A stretch of DNA of 64,000 bases from Planctomycetota bacterium (GTDB lineage Bacteria; Planctomycetota; UBA1135; GCA-002686595): NCBI GenBank assembly GCA_016714045.1, contig JADJNY010000002.1:434001-498000 (forward strand), in the 5' to 3' direction. Shown piece by piece: positions 54,568 through 63,059 of this stretch. Positions within the stretch are counted from its first letter, which is position 1. Every line of letters begins with the position of its first letter. The position numbers and the translations under genes are program-made. The notes under the pieces were generated by a model. The model had not been told where the DNA came from. It saw only the letters and a program-made list of their open reading frames with translations, and made no database searches.

Positions 54568-55755
54568 ATGAACCCGACCCAATTCATCTCCACGACCCTC
54601 GTCCGCACCCTGACCTTGCTCGCCTGCACGGCTGCCGTCGCGAATCTCGGTGCCGCCAGCCCCGTCCAGGGAGGGACGCAGATCTGCGACGTCTGCAACG
54701 TCTGCATCGACTACCCGCAGGGCGTCCTGAGCTTCGCGGACCAGGTCCTGCGCTACGACCCCCTCGCTGGGGGAGGGCCCGGCCCGACGGCTCCGAACTT
54801 CATCGACCCGCTGCGCGCGCTCGGCGCGCCGGACTATTCCTCGTGCGGGGGAGGCTCGAGCAGCACCGGCGCCGTGTCGCTCGGCAATGGCGGCCTGATC
54901 GAGCTCGCCTTCACGAACAACCTGCTGACGAACGGCAACCCGGTTCAGTCCAACCCGAGCTACAGCAACCTCGACCTGTGGATCTACGAGGCGGGAGGGG
55001 TGACGGAGCCCATGGACGTGTTCGTCCATCCGCTGTCGACGACGCTCCCCCTGCTGAACCCCGCGCTGGACCCCGACGGAGACGGCTACTACTTCGTAGG
55101 GCGCGTCAGCGGTCAGCCCGTGGGAGTCGACCTCGACGCGGTGTTCCCCGGCTTCGCGCCCGGCAGCCTGCTGTTCGACGCCGTTCGCATCGTGGACGTG
55201 CTGAACGGTGGTTCCAGCTCGACGGTGGGAGCCGACATCGACGCCGTCGGAGCGATCAGCTCCGCGACGCCGACCGTGATCCAGCCCTACTGCTTCGGCG
55301 TGGGTTGCCCCTGCGGCAACGACGATGCGAACGCGGGCTGCCGGAATTCGACCGGAGCGGGCGGCCGGCTCCTCGCAACCGGGACCAACTCGCTCGCGAG
55401 CGACGACCTCGTGCTGACCGTGCAGGGCCTTCCCGCGCGCACCTTCGGCTTCCTCTTCATGGGGCAAGCCGCGGCGCACGCGCCGTTCGCGGACGGACTG
55501 CGCTGCGTCTCGCCCGGGCCGAACCAGACGCCGGCGGGTACGGGGATGTTCCGCTTCCCGATCCGAGCCACGGCTGGCACGGGGGCCTTCGTCGAGGGGC
55601 CCGGTATCGCGGCCTTCGCGCAAGCTGCTTCCGGCACCACGGGCACGCTGCTACCGGGCACGACGTGGCACTTCCAGGCGCACTACCGCAATCCGGCGGG
55701 GCCGTGTGGATCGGAATCGAACCTCACGAATGCAGTGGCGGTCACGTTTCAGTGA
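54568..55755 (+). CDS. Secreted protein with C-terminal CxCGN domain
   Basis: A 395-residue exported protein. Strong ribosome-binding site GGAGGA, six bases before ATG 54568. Signal peptide TLVRTLTLLACTAAVANLGA then ASP. The N-terminal domain begins CDVCNVCIDYPQGVLSFADQ (three cysteines) and continues with beta-rich segments such as LWIYEAGGVTEPMDVFVHP and PDGDGYYFVGRVSGQP, similar to cell-surface domains that describe a location and date-like loop; no enzyme motif is seen. From about residue 240 comes the CxCGN domain: CFGVGCPCGNDDANAGCRNS, LLATGTNSLASDDLVLTVQG and a final NLTNAVAVTFQ. A second, truncated copy of this domain follows at 57389. Confidence 0.82.
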   Translation: MNPTQFISTTLVRTLTLLACTAAVANLGAASPVQGGTQICDVCNVCIDYPQGVLSFADQVLRYDPLAGGGPGPTAPNFIDPLRALGAPDYSSCGGGSSSTGAVSLGNGGLIELAFTNNLLTNGNPVQSNPSYSNLDLWIYEAGGVTEPMDVFVHPLSTTLPLLNPALDPDGDGYYFVGRVSGQPVGVDLDAVFPGFAPGSLLFDAVRIVDVLNGGSSSTVGADIDAVGAISSATPTVIQPYCFGVGCPCGNDDANAGCRNSTGAGGRLLATGTNSLASDDLVLTVQGLPARTFGFLFMGQAAAHAPFADGLRCVSPGPNQTPAGTGMFRFPIRATAGTGAFVEGPGIAAFAQAASGTTGTLLPGTTWHFQAHYRNPAGPCGSESNLTNAVAVTFQ

Positions 55756-55781
55756 GCTGAACGACCATCTTGGTTCACGGC

Positions 55782-55813
55782 CGCACCCACGAGCTCCTCG
55801 GCTCGTGGGTGCG
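55782..55813. terminator. Perfect 13-bp hairpin between convergent CxCGN and NUDIX genes
   Basis: CGCACCCACGAGC pairs with GCTCGTGGGTGCG around a six-base TCCTCG loop, 26 bp after the rightward stop. It can serve both convergent genes. No T-run. Confidence 0.6.
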
Positions 55814-55896
55814 CTCACGTAGGCAAGGAAAGAACCGGCACGAACGTGCGCGACGTGCGCCTGTTGTGCGCGCACGGCTGACGCACGTTGATGCGG

Positions 55897-56322
55897 TCAG
55901 GAACCCGGGCCGGACGACGTCGCCAGTTCGGCCAAGAGCGATGCCAGAGATGGCTCCCCGACGCGCTGCGACGCCGTCGCGAACGGAACCCACAGACGCG
56001 TGCGCAACGCACGTTCGGGCCATTCATCGAGCTCCCGCACCAATTCGGCCCGGAAGACGCGCACGCGACAGGTCCCGCCCCACTTCGCGTATTCAAACGC
56101 ACCAACCTCGGAACCGACCCGCACTTCGACTCCGGCCTCCTCCAACGACTCCTGTGCCGCGGTCCCTTCCGCCGAGTTGCCGGCATCGATGATCCCTTTC
56201 GGAATGCCGAGCTTGCCCGAGCCCGAAGACGAGATCAGCAACACTTCGAGAGCCCCTGGCTCGCCCCGAAGCACAAGGGCTCCCGCCTGGCGAAACAGGA
56301 ACGCTGGTTTCGGTTTGGCCAT
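55897..56322 (-). CDS. NUDIX hydrolase
   Basis: A 141-residue NUDIX protein that hydrolyses a nucleoside diphosphate linked to another group (or a related polyphosphate). The Nudix box is GIPKGIIDAGNSAEGTAAQE followed by SLEEAGVEV, with the E-x-x-E-E core. It starts with AFLFRQAGALVLRG and ends AFATASQRVGEPSLASLLAEL-like helix, as in small single-domain members. ATG 56322 begins MAKPKPAFLFRQ. GC content here is lower than in the first 50 kb, and codon choice is more relaxed, so it belongs to the accessory-like stretch. Confidence 0.87.
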   Translation of the reverse strand: MAKPKPAFLFRQAGALVLRGEPGALEVLLISSSGSGKLGIPKGIIDAGNSAEGTAAQESLEEAGVEVRVGSEVGAFEYAKWGGTCRVRVFRAELVRELDEWPERALRTRLWVPFATASQRVGEPSLASLLAELATSSGPGS

Positions 56323-56740
56323 GAGGATGGACGTGGAGGTGCCCAGTGGCCTAGCTTGCATCGCTCTACACGCCGCGTCCACATGATCCAGTCGTGCCCA
56401 AGCACTCGCCCCGACGTCGGTACTGCAGCGCCATCTCGGCTGGCCGACGGAGCTCACACGACTCGCGCAGGCCCGTGAGCCGCCGGAGCCCGAGCTCGGC
56501 TGGTAGCTCGCGACCTTCGCTCGCGTCTCGAGTTCGCCCCTTCGGGGAGGCCGGAGGGGGAGGCCACTGCAAGGATCGGGCGCTGGACCGACCAAGGGCC
56601 TCCGAGAGCGTTTGAGGAATGAGGGAGCTCATCCCGCGAACATCCAGTTGGGCGCTGGATAGCGCAAGGGGTTGGCTCAGCCCACGGGCATGGGCTTCGA
56701 TGTCCTGGCCTCTGCGAATCACCCTCGGTAGACTCCGGCT
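56323..56740. other. 418-bp divergent intergenic region
   Basis: Between the leftward NUDIX gene and a rightward hypothetical gene. It has no convincing frame, repeat or RNA. Promoters for both genes should be here. Confidence 0.3.
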
Positions 56741-57325
56741 ATGCGCCCCGGTGAGTTGCCTCAGACCTTCCAGTCGCTCGCCTGCACAGCAACCGATCGA
56801 TCTCTCGACGTGTATTTGAGCAGCTTGCTCGAAGGACTGAAGCGATTCGACGCGCGTGACTCACTGAACGCTGACGAGGTCGCTTGGCTGATCGAGCGGG
56901 GATTTCGCGGGTCTGTGGCCCTGGAGGAGAAGGTCCGCCGCTATTCCACACTCGCCGCGCAGAAGGAGAAGGCGCTCGAAAAGACGATTCAAGGTTTCTT
57001 CCGCAATGGCCGTATGGATCTCGAACGCATGATGGCGTACCGGCGGGAAGAACTGCTCGGTGCGGACCTTCACTCTGTTTCCGAGGTAGTTGCACTGCAG
57101 ATCTCGGAGATCCAGGCTTTTCGCGAGCAAGGAATCTGGCGACCACTAGCTCACGACGGTCACACCACCGAGCTTCGCGGCTGGGTGAACCTCTCTCCCA
57201 GAAGCTATGTGGAGGCGGGGCACCGGGGCGCGATCGAGCTTCACGATGCCGAGGCATGGCCTGACACGGTGGTGGAGTGGGGGTGGCTGTTGGCCTTCGT
57301 TCGATGCGGAAAGGTCTACGAGTAG
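56741..57325 (+). CDS. Hypothetical protein of unknown function
   Basis: A 194-residue protein, not recognised. It looks like true protein: helical and charged segments (LKRFDARDSLNADEVAWLIE, KVRRYSTLAAQKEKALEKTI) followed by a more beta-like C-terminal half (WVNLSPRSYVEAGHRGAIEL, VVEWGWLLAFVRCGKVYE). No signal peptide, membrane segment or cysteine motif. GC is clearly lower than the window average, consistent with horizontal origin. It sits alone between a NUDIX gene and a truncated CxCGN-domain copy. Confidence 0.55.
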   Translation: MRPGELPQTFQSLACTATDRSLDVYLSSLLEGLKRFDARDSLNADEVAWLIERGFRGSVALEEKVRRYSTLAAQKEKALEKTIQGFFRNGRMDLERMMAYRREELLGADLHSVSEVVALQISEIQAFREQGIWRPLAHDGHTTELRGWVNLSPRSYVEAGHRGAIELHDAEAWPDTVVEWGWLLAFVRCGKVYE

Positions 57326-57388
57326 CCTGCTATCGCCGTGCTCCGATGGAGGCATGGCGCCGCGTGTTGTGCAGTGCCCACCGGCCGG

Positions 57389-57782
57389 CGGCCGTCTCCT
57401 CGCGAGCGGGACCAACTCGCTCGCGAGCGACGACCTCGTCCTGACCGTTCAGGGACTACCCGCGCGCACCTTTGGCTTCATCTTCATGGGGCAAGCAGCA
57501 GCACACGCGCCGTTCGCGGACGGACTACGCTGCGTCTCGCCCGGGCCGAACCAGTCGCCGCCCGGAACGGGGATGTTCCGGTTCCCGATCCGAGCGAGAG
57601 CCGGCGCGGGGGCGTTCGTCGAGGGGCCCGGCATCGCGGCCTTCGCGCAGGCAGCGTTCGGAACGACGGGCGCGCTGCTGCCGGGCACGACGTGGCACTT
57701 CCAAGCGCACTACCGCAGTCCGGCGGGGCCGTGTGGACTCGGCTCGATTCGCACGAACACTTTGGCGGTCACGTTCCAATAG
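57389..57782 (+). pseudogene. Truncated copy of a CxCGN-domain protein C-terminus
   Basis: This stretch is a near-copy of 55363-55757: GGRLLASGTNSLASDDLVLT, QGLPARTFGFIFMGQAAAHA, FRFPIRARAGAGAFVEGPGI, LLPGTTWHFQAHYRSPAGPC and a final TLAVTFQ. The signal peptide, the N-terminal domain and even the CPCGN block are missing. An in-frame ATG near 57355 could start a 140-residue peptide but it has no export signal. It is best read as the 3' remnant of a duplicated gene, broken on its left side next to the unrelated hypothetical gene. Confidence 0.8.
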
Positions 57783-57832
57783 CCTTGAGTGAGAGAGAGG
57801 CCTAACGAGAACTGTTCAGTGCAGCGGGTCTG

Positions 57833-57860
57833 TCCTCCAGCGTCTCAAGACGCTGGAGGA
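57833..57860. terminator. Perfect 12-bp hairpin between the truncated CxCGN copy and the kinase gene
   Basis: TCCTCCAGCGTC pairs with GACGCTGGAGGA around a TCAA loop. It lies 50 bp after the rightward stop and 55 bp past the leftward kinase stop. A run with some T's follows on the plus strand (ctatctgttgacaacttgct). Confidence 0.6.
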
Positions 57861-57914
57861 ACTGGCTATCTGTTGACAACTTGCTCTGGCTCGGTATTCC
57901 TGGCTCGGTATTCT

Positions 57915-60900
57915 TCAGCGGAATTTGAGCACCGAATGTGAATCGGTGATGGGGCCCGTGATGACCCTAGATGGACGGAGCCCGAGATACCCGTCAGTTG
58001 CCGATGGAAAACCTGCATCCCGATTCGACGATCGCGCGGACTTGGCGGTTATGTCCCAGCCTCCGCCTCGGATCACGCGGTCGCCCGGGTCCGACATTTG
58101 TCGCTCTCCGTCGCCCGAACGCTCGGGATGTTCATAGTGGCCGTAGCCATCCCGGCACCACTCGCGCACGTTGCCGTGAACGTCGAAGAGTCCAAATGGA
58201 TTGGCCCGGTAGGTGCCCACTGGCGCGTGTACCACGTACCCATCCAGCCAATCCTCATAGTCCCACGAAGCCGGTGCGCCGTTTAATTGTAGAGTACCGT
58301 CGGCCAGGTTCTCGACACCATCGAGTGTCTGAATGTCGTCTCCCGTCCACCAGGCGCTAGTCGTTGTCGCCCGCGACGCATGCTCCCATTGCGCCTCAGT
58401 CGGCAAGGATAGACCTATTCGTGATAGCGCGGCATCCGAGTCAATCCAACTCACGCGCTCGACCGGGTGCAGCAGCGTCACGCGCTTGTTCCCTCGGGTG
58501 TCAGTCGGCGTGTACTGGCTCGGATTCCTCCCCGTAAGTCGCTGCCACTGGCCCTGCGTCATCTCATACTTTGAAACGAAGTACGGCGACAGCGTCACCG
58601 CGTGCGGCGGCAATTCGTCGGGCTCCGACTGTGGATCGTAGTCGGCGGTGGTCGGGTCGTTACTCTGAGCACCCATCGTAAACGTCCCGCCCGGCACCAA
58701 CACGAACACAAGGCCGGTAGAGTCTTCTAGCAACAGCCTATCCTGCTCGTCACGCCGCACGTTTCCATTGGCGCCGCGCTTGGGCTCATCGCCCGTCGTA
58801 AACTCCGCAAACTCCCAGAGACGCGAATGCGGGTCCTCGCCGATCGGGATCAGGCCGAGCTGCGGAGTCAGCCGCGCGCCCGATGGCCAGCTAACACCCG
58901 CATACTTCTCGTTGTCTGCGACCGCCTTGATCGCTTCGTTCCATCGGCGTTGCGCCTCAGGGCCGCTTACGGTGCGCTCTTCAATCGTTCGCGCGAATTC
59001 CGCGCGCTTCATGATGCCCCATGAGTGATCTGCGGACGTTCCCGACGAGTAGAGTCCGCCCGTCGCGTCGTCTGTGAACGCGCGTAGGTCCCGCACCAGT
59101 TTCGAGAGCTGTACGTGCCACCAGCGGTCCTCGCTGCTCGCGAACGTCCAGTCGAGTCGGCGATTCACGTCGCGCTGGAGCTCAGCGACCACCGACGCAA
59201 GCTCTTGCCATTCCTCTGTGCGTGCTTCGCGCAGCTCTCCCGACGGAGCGCGCCACACCTCCACCGCCGCCCCGAGCATCTTCAGGTGGCCCTCGTACGC
59301 CTCCTTCTCCTTGTCAGGCGCCTCCGAGAGCGCCGTCTTCTCCTCGGCCAGCGCCTCGTCGAACCGCCCGTTGCGGAAGAGCGCCCACGCCAGTGTGTCG
59401 CGGTAGGTGTGCCGCTCGCCCTCCTTCGCCGCCGCCACAGCGCGCCGCGCCAGAATCAGCGCCTTCACTTCATCCCCGAACACCTCCCTCGCCGCATCGG
59501 GATCCACGAGCGGCCACGCGAGCTCGTTCAGGCCGTTCGCGTCTGTCGGAAGCGGCCGTGCCGTGTTCTCCGAGTCCGGCGCGCCCGCGCCGGCCTTCGG
59601 CGAGTTCTCGCGTACGAGCGCCGCCTCGACCTCCGCCTCGCTCGGCCACGGTTCCCTGCCCAGCATCCGCGCCATCCACTGCGCCTTTGCGCGCATCGAC
59701 GCGAGCTCGGCGCTACGCGGATGCGCCGCCCGTTCCCGCTCGCGCTCGTCCTCGGTCTGCGGCAAGGCGCGAGCCTCCAACTCGCGCAGCTTCGCCTGGT
59801 GGTCCGCGAGGCTCGGCTTTGGGCTCACTCCGCGCGCCGCGTCGCCTGCTCGGCCCTCGATCAATACGCGCGCCTTCTCGAGCCACGCCTCGTAGCTATC
59901 CAGCATGTCCGGATGCGCCGGCCACAGCCGATCCGCATCGTCCACCAAGTCCTGCAAGTCCTGGATCGCCGACAGCGACAGCACGTCGCGCGCCTTCTGC
60001 GTCGCCGCCTCCTCATTGCGCTGCGCCAGGGCCGCGTTGTCCTGCGCGGCCGTCGCGTTGCGCTCCGCCTCCACAGTCTTCTCGTTCGCGCGCTTTGTCT
60101 CTGCGCTCAGCTGCAGGTTCGCGGCCACCACCTCGCGCGTCTTCATCGTGCTGTACACGATTCCCAGCACGAGCACGAGCATGCCACCCGCCATCGACGC
60201 TGCGAGCGGCTTGTTGCGAAGCACCCACTTGCGGAGCTCGACCCAAGCGCCTCCCTCGATGGACGGCACGGGGCGGCCTTCCAAGTACGCACGCAGGTCC
60301 GCGCTCAGCTCGGCCATGTCGCGGTACCGCGACGAACCTCGCGCGGCCATCGCCTTCTCGCAGATGTCGACGAGCTCTCTCGGCTGAGCCTTGGCCACTT
60401 CCGACAGCGGATCCACCGGGCCCGCCGACATGCGCGTGAGCACGCGCTCGCTCGACGTCTTCTCGCCCGGCGTCGTGTACGGCGCGTATCCGGCGAGGAC
60501 CTCGTACAGGATCGCACCCAGCGAATACACGTCGGCCACCGCCTCCAGCGTCTCCACCTCTCCGCGGAGCAGCTCGGGGCTCGTGTACTGCGGCGTTCCC
60601 TTGACCGTCGTTCCGGACAGAGCGCCCGACCCCGCGCTGCTCGCGTCCGAGCCGCTCACGCTCGGATCCGCCTCCCCGAGCGCCTTCGCCACGCCCCAGT
60701 CCATCACGAACACCTCGCCGAACTTCCCGACGCGGATGTTCGCGGGCTTCAGATCCCGGTGCAGGATCTTGCACGAGTGCACGTAGCTCATCGTGTCGGC
60801 GACCTGCCGCAGGACGCCGATGACGCGCGTGATCGACCAGCCGTCCTTCTCACGCCGCGCGAGCTCGAGGCACTTGGACAAGTCCGTTCCCCGCACGAGC

Positions 60901-61412
60901 GTCATCGCGAAGAACGCGCGTCCCGTGCCGTCGACACCGGCGTCGAGCACCTGACCAACGCCCGGGTGGTTCAGCTTCGCCGCGATGCGCATCTCGCGGT
61001 CGAACAGCGGCAGGAGCTCCTCCGTGCGTGTTCGATCCGAGATGACCTTCAACGCCACGCGCCGGCCGAGCAGCGTGTCTTCGGCTTCGTAGACCTTGCC
61101 CATCCCGCCTTCGCCGAGCAGTTCGAGTCGGCGGTAGCGGTCGATGGTCGCGCCGCGCGAGCGCAGCTCGCTCAGGATCGCGGTCGCGCGCGGGTCGGGC
61201 TCCTCGAAGCGGTCCAGGCCCCCGAACGCTCGCATTCTCGCTCGCTGCTGCTCACGAGCGTGGAGGCGGCGCAATTCGGCCTCGTGCTCCGGATGGCGGG
61301 CGCACAGCGCTTCGAAGTCGAGAGTCTCGCCGCCTTGGGTGCGACGGTGGTACTCGTCGTACACGTCCTGGGCGGACGGATGCGGGGAACTCGCCTGGGG
61401 GGGGACGGACAT
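57915..61412 (-). CDS. Membrane Ser/Thr protein kinase with C-terminal SUMF1 (FGE-like) domain
   Basis: A 1165-residue protein. The N-terminal 85 residues include AQDVYDEYHRRTQGGETLDF, common in Planctomycetota kinases. Kinase domain about 95-375: GEGGMGKVYEAED, VALKVISDR, HRDLKPANIRVG near 220, and MDWGVAKALGE, where DWG replaces DFG. A single membrane helix follows at about 405-425 (LAASMAGGMLVLVLGIVYST). Then a helical region (about 430-850) with coiled-coil character (NEKTVEAERNATAAQDNAAL) and TPR-like HTYRDTLAWALFRNGRFDEA. The final 250 residues are an SUMF1/formylglycine-generating-enzyme-like domain: LVFVLVPGGTFTMGAQ, LPTEAQWEHASRA, GNVREWCRDGYG and RVIRGGGWD. It would phosphorylate targets in response to an outside or envelope signal. 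Divergent from an ECF sigma gene. Confidence 0.9.
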   Translation of the reverse strand: MSVPPQASSPHPSAQDVYDEYHRRTQGGETLDFEALCARHPEHEAELRRLHAREQQRARMRAFGGLDRFEEPDPRATAILSELRSRGATIDRYRRLELLGEGGMGKVYEAEDTLLGRRVALKVISDRTRTEELLPLFDREMRIAAKLNHPGVGQVLDAGVDGTGRAFFAMTLVRGTDLSKCLELARREKDGWSITRVIGVLRQVADTMSYVHSCKILHRDLKPANIRVGKFGEVFVMDWGVAKALGEADPSVSGSDASSAGSGALSGTTVKGTPQYTSPELLRGEVETLEAVADVYSLGAILYEVLAGYAPYTTPGEKTSSERVLTRMSAGPVDPLSEVAKAQPRELVDICEKAMAARGSSRYRDMAELSADLRAYLEGRPVPSIEGGAWVELRKWVLRNKPLAASMAGGMLVLVLGIVYSTMKTREVVAANLQLSAETKRANEKTVEAERNATAAQDNAALAQRNEEAATQKARDVLSLSAIQDLQDLVDDADRLWPAHPDMLDSYEAWLEKARVLIEGRAGDAARGVSPKPSLADHQAKLRELEARALPQTEDERERERAAHPRSAELASMRAKAQWMARMLGREPWPSEAEVEAALVRENSPKAGAGAPDSENTARPLPTDANGLNELAWPLVDPDAAREVFGDEVKALILARRAVAAAKEGERHTYRDTLAWALFRNGRFDEALAEEKTALSEAPDKEKEAYEGHLKMLGAAVEVWRAPSGELREARTEEWQELASVVAELQRDVNRRLDWTFASSEDRWWHVQLSKLVRDLRAFTDDATGGLYSSGTSADHSWGIMKRAEFARTIEERTVSGPEAQRRWNEAIKAVADNEKYAGVSWPSGARLTPQLGLIPIGEDPHSRLWEFAEFTTGDEPKRGANGNVRRDEQDRLLLEDSTGLVFVLVPGGTFTMGAQSNDPTTADYDPQSEPDELPPHAVTLSPYFVSKYEMTQGQWQRLTGRNPSQYTPTDTRGNKRVTLLHPVERVSWIDSDAALSRIGLSLPTEAQWEHASRATTTSAWWTGDDIQTLDGVENLADGTLQLNGAPASWDYEDWLDGYVVHAPVGTYRANPFGLFDVHGNVREWCRDGYGHYEHPERSGDGERQMSDPGDRVIRGGGWDITAKSARSSNRDAGFPSATDGYLGLRPSRVITGPITDSHSVLKFR

Positions 61413-61756
61413 GGCGAGGCGCGAAGGGGAGATCAGGGTAGCGGGACAGCGGGAATCCGTCGCGCGTGTTCCGCTCTCACGCTGGGACGGAACGCAAGCG
61501 TGGACGCGCTGCGGGCCTTCCTCGCTGGGGTTCGTACCGCTCCAGGCCAGGGATCCCGAGCCGGGTGGCCCACGGCCGCCAAGGGGTGCAGTTGCAGAAC
61601 TCTCGACGCCAACAACGGAATTGAGGAAAAAGGGCAGCGCCTCGACTTGCGACGTCTCTTCGGAGGAAGGGGAAGCGGACCGAGGCCCACCGGTGGGTGC
61701 TCGGTCCCGCCGCCCGAGCGAGAGCAACCACATCCGACCACGAGGACGAGCGAAAC
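61413..61756. promoter_or_regulatory. Divergent region between kinase and sigma-factor genes
   Basis: A 344-bp gap that must hold both promoters, and possibly an autoregulatory site for the ECF factor. I see no clear -35/-10 pair or strong repeat in it. The G8 run at 61397-61404 lies just inside the kinase reading frame. Confidence 0.35.
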
Positions 61757-62578
61757 ATGCAGGAGCGGCATCCCAATGACGAGGACGAGAACTCGAGCGG
61801 TTCCTCCGAGGAGCAGCCTTCGGGCGACGAACAGGGCGCGTCCAGTTTGGGAGATGCCGGCGCAGGGGAAGGGAAGGGACGACTCTCGAAGGGGGAGGAC
61901 GACTCGAACTCGGACGAACCCGATGACTCCCAGGGCGGCGTGGGGGAGGGCGGCACGCCCACCGAGTTCGACCTCTGGAGCATCCGCAACGGAGACCGGA
62001 AGGGGTTCGACCGGCTCTTCGCGCGCTACATCCCGCGCATCCTGCGCATGGCTCGCGCGCGGCTCGGGGCCAAGCTCGCCCTGTACATCGAGGAAGACGA
62101 CCTCGTTCAGGAGACGATGATCGAGGCGTTCCGGAGCATCCACCGCTTCGATCCCAAGGACGCGCCCCGCTTGCGCGTGTGGTTCTCGCGCATCCTGGAG
62201 AACCGGATCCTGGACAAGGAGAAGGAGCGGGGGCGCCAGAAGCGCGGCTCCGATCGCACCGTCCCCATCGAGTCTCTGCGACCAGCCGATGGAACGGACT
62301 CGTCCATTCCTCTTCCTGCGCGTGAGCCCAGCCCATCCAAGGCCTTCGCTGGGAGAGAACTCGAGCGCACCTACGACGAGTGCGTGCACGGTCTTGCGGA
62401 GCGCTACCGCGACGTCGTGATCCTCAAGGACTACGCGGGAATGGACTGGCTGGAGATCGCCGAGGAGGTCGGAGCCCCCAGCGGTGATGCGGCGAGGGGG
62501 ATCTACGACCGGGCGTGGGACGACCTTGCGGCCTGTCTGAGGTCGAAGGGCTACGACTCGCCGTCCGATTCGAGATGA
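61757..62578 (+). CDS. ECF RNA polymerase sigma factor with acidic N-terminal extension
   Basis: A 273-residue sigma-70 family protein of the extracytoplasmic-function type. The first 70 residues are highly acidic and polar (GSSEEQPSGDEQGASSLGDA), much longer than usual for ECF factors. Sigma region 2 follows (WSIRNGDRKGFDRLFARYIP, then DDLVQETMIEAFRSIHRFDP), and region 4 is near the end (ERYRDVVILKDYAGMDWLEI, then AEEVGAPSGDAARGIYDRAW). The divergent Ser/Thr kinase is a known partner type in Planctomycetota; kinase-dependent activation instead of an anti-sigma factor is inferred. No anti-sigma gene is adjacent. ATG 61757 is the only ATG ahead of the acidic stretch. Confidence 0.88.
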   Translation: MQERHPNDEDENSSGSSEEQPSGDEQGASSLGDAGAGEGKGRLSKGEDDSNSDEPDDSQGGVGEGGTPTEFDLWSIRNGDRKGFDRLFARYIPRILRMARARLGAKLALYIEEDDLVQETMIEAFRSIHRFDPKDAPRLRVWFSRILENRILDKEKERGRQKRGSDRTVPIESLRPADGTDSSIPLPAREPSPSKAFAGRELERTYDECVHGLAERYRDVVILKDYAGMDWLEIAEEVGAPSGDAARGIYDRAWDDLAACLRSKGYDSPSDSR

Positions 62579-62640
62579 GCTCGACATGGCCTGAGTGGCG
62601 GCCGGCGCGCTCGTTCTGCTCGAGGGAACGATGCCGTGCA

Positions 62641-62763
62641 CGAGCTTCGCGCCTCGCGCTCGGTCACGAAGCGGGGTCGTCTACGCCGGCAGCGAGCGCT
62701 TCACGGCGCAGGGGACCGAGTTCGTTCCGTGGAACGAACTCGATCGAGTCGACTGGGGCTGAG
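62641..62763 (+). pseudogene. Second relic of a DUF4143 gene 3' end
   Basis: Bases 62649-62763 closely match 50639-50748, the 3' end of the DUF4143 pseudogene, including cggcagcgagcgcttcacgg. They differ by one extra G that breaks the frame (gcggggtcg instead of gcgggtcg) and a few changes towards the stop. The surrounding bases 62579-62640 show only loose similarity. It is a scar of a former or mobile gene family, not a gene. Confidence 0.75.
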
Positions 62764-63059
62764 CGCGCCGCCCCTCGAAACGAGCTACGACTCTCGAATG
62801 AGGCATTCCGGCCCGCGCGTGCCCATCCCGGGCGAGCCGTCCCGAGCGTGACACCCAGGGTATCGCTCGAGGCGCGCTCGGCTGGCGTCCGCGCGGAGCG
62901 CCCTCCCGCTCCCGCGCTCGAACTCCGATGCAGGAAGCGACGCTTCGTCGACGGCCTCGGTCGTCGCGTGGCCGCACCGACTCGCGAGGGCTACCCTGGC
63001 CCCAACGGACGTAACGGTCCGAGGGTCGCGCACATCAGAGCAGCACGGAGAAGAACCAC
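62764..63059. other. Intergenic region upstream of gnd
   Basis: Nearly 300 bp between the relic and gnd. It has no convincing protein-like frame and no strong hairpin. The gnd promoter is expected in it; a weak GCTACCCT around 62989 is the only candidate -10. Confidence 0.3.

Noticed and set aside
52227..57782. An exosortase/PEP-CTERM-type sorting system
   Set aside because: The CxCGN C-termini lack the PEP motif, membrane helix and basic tail of such signals, and no exosortase gene is in the window.
49381..62763. An integrated plasmid, prophage or transposon
   Set aside because: The accessory stretch has relics and lower GC, but no integrase, transposase, phage gene or terminal repeats, and the only tRNA is 16 kb away.
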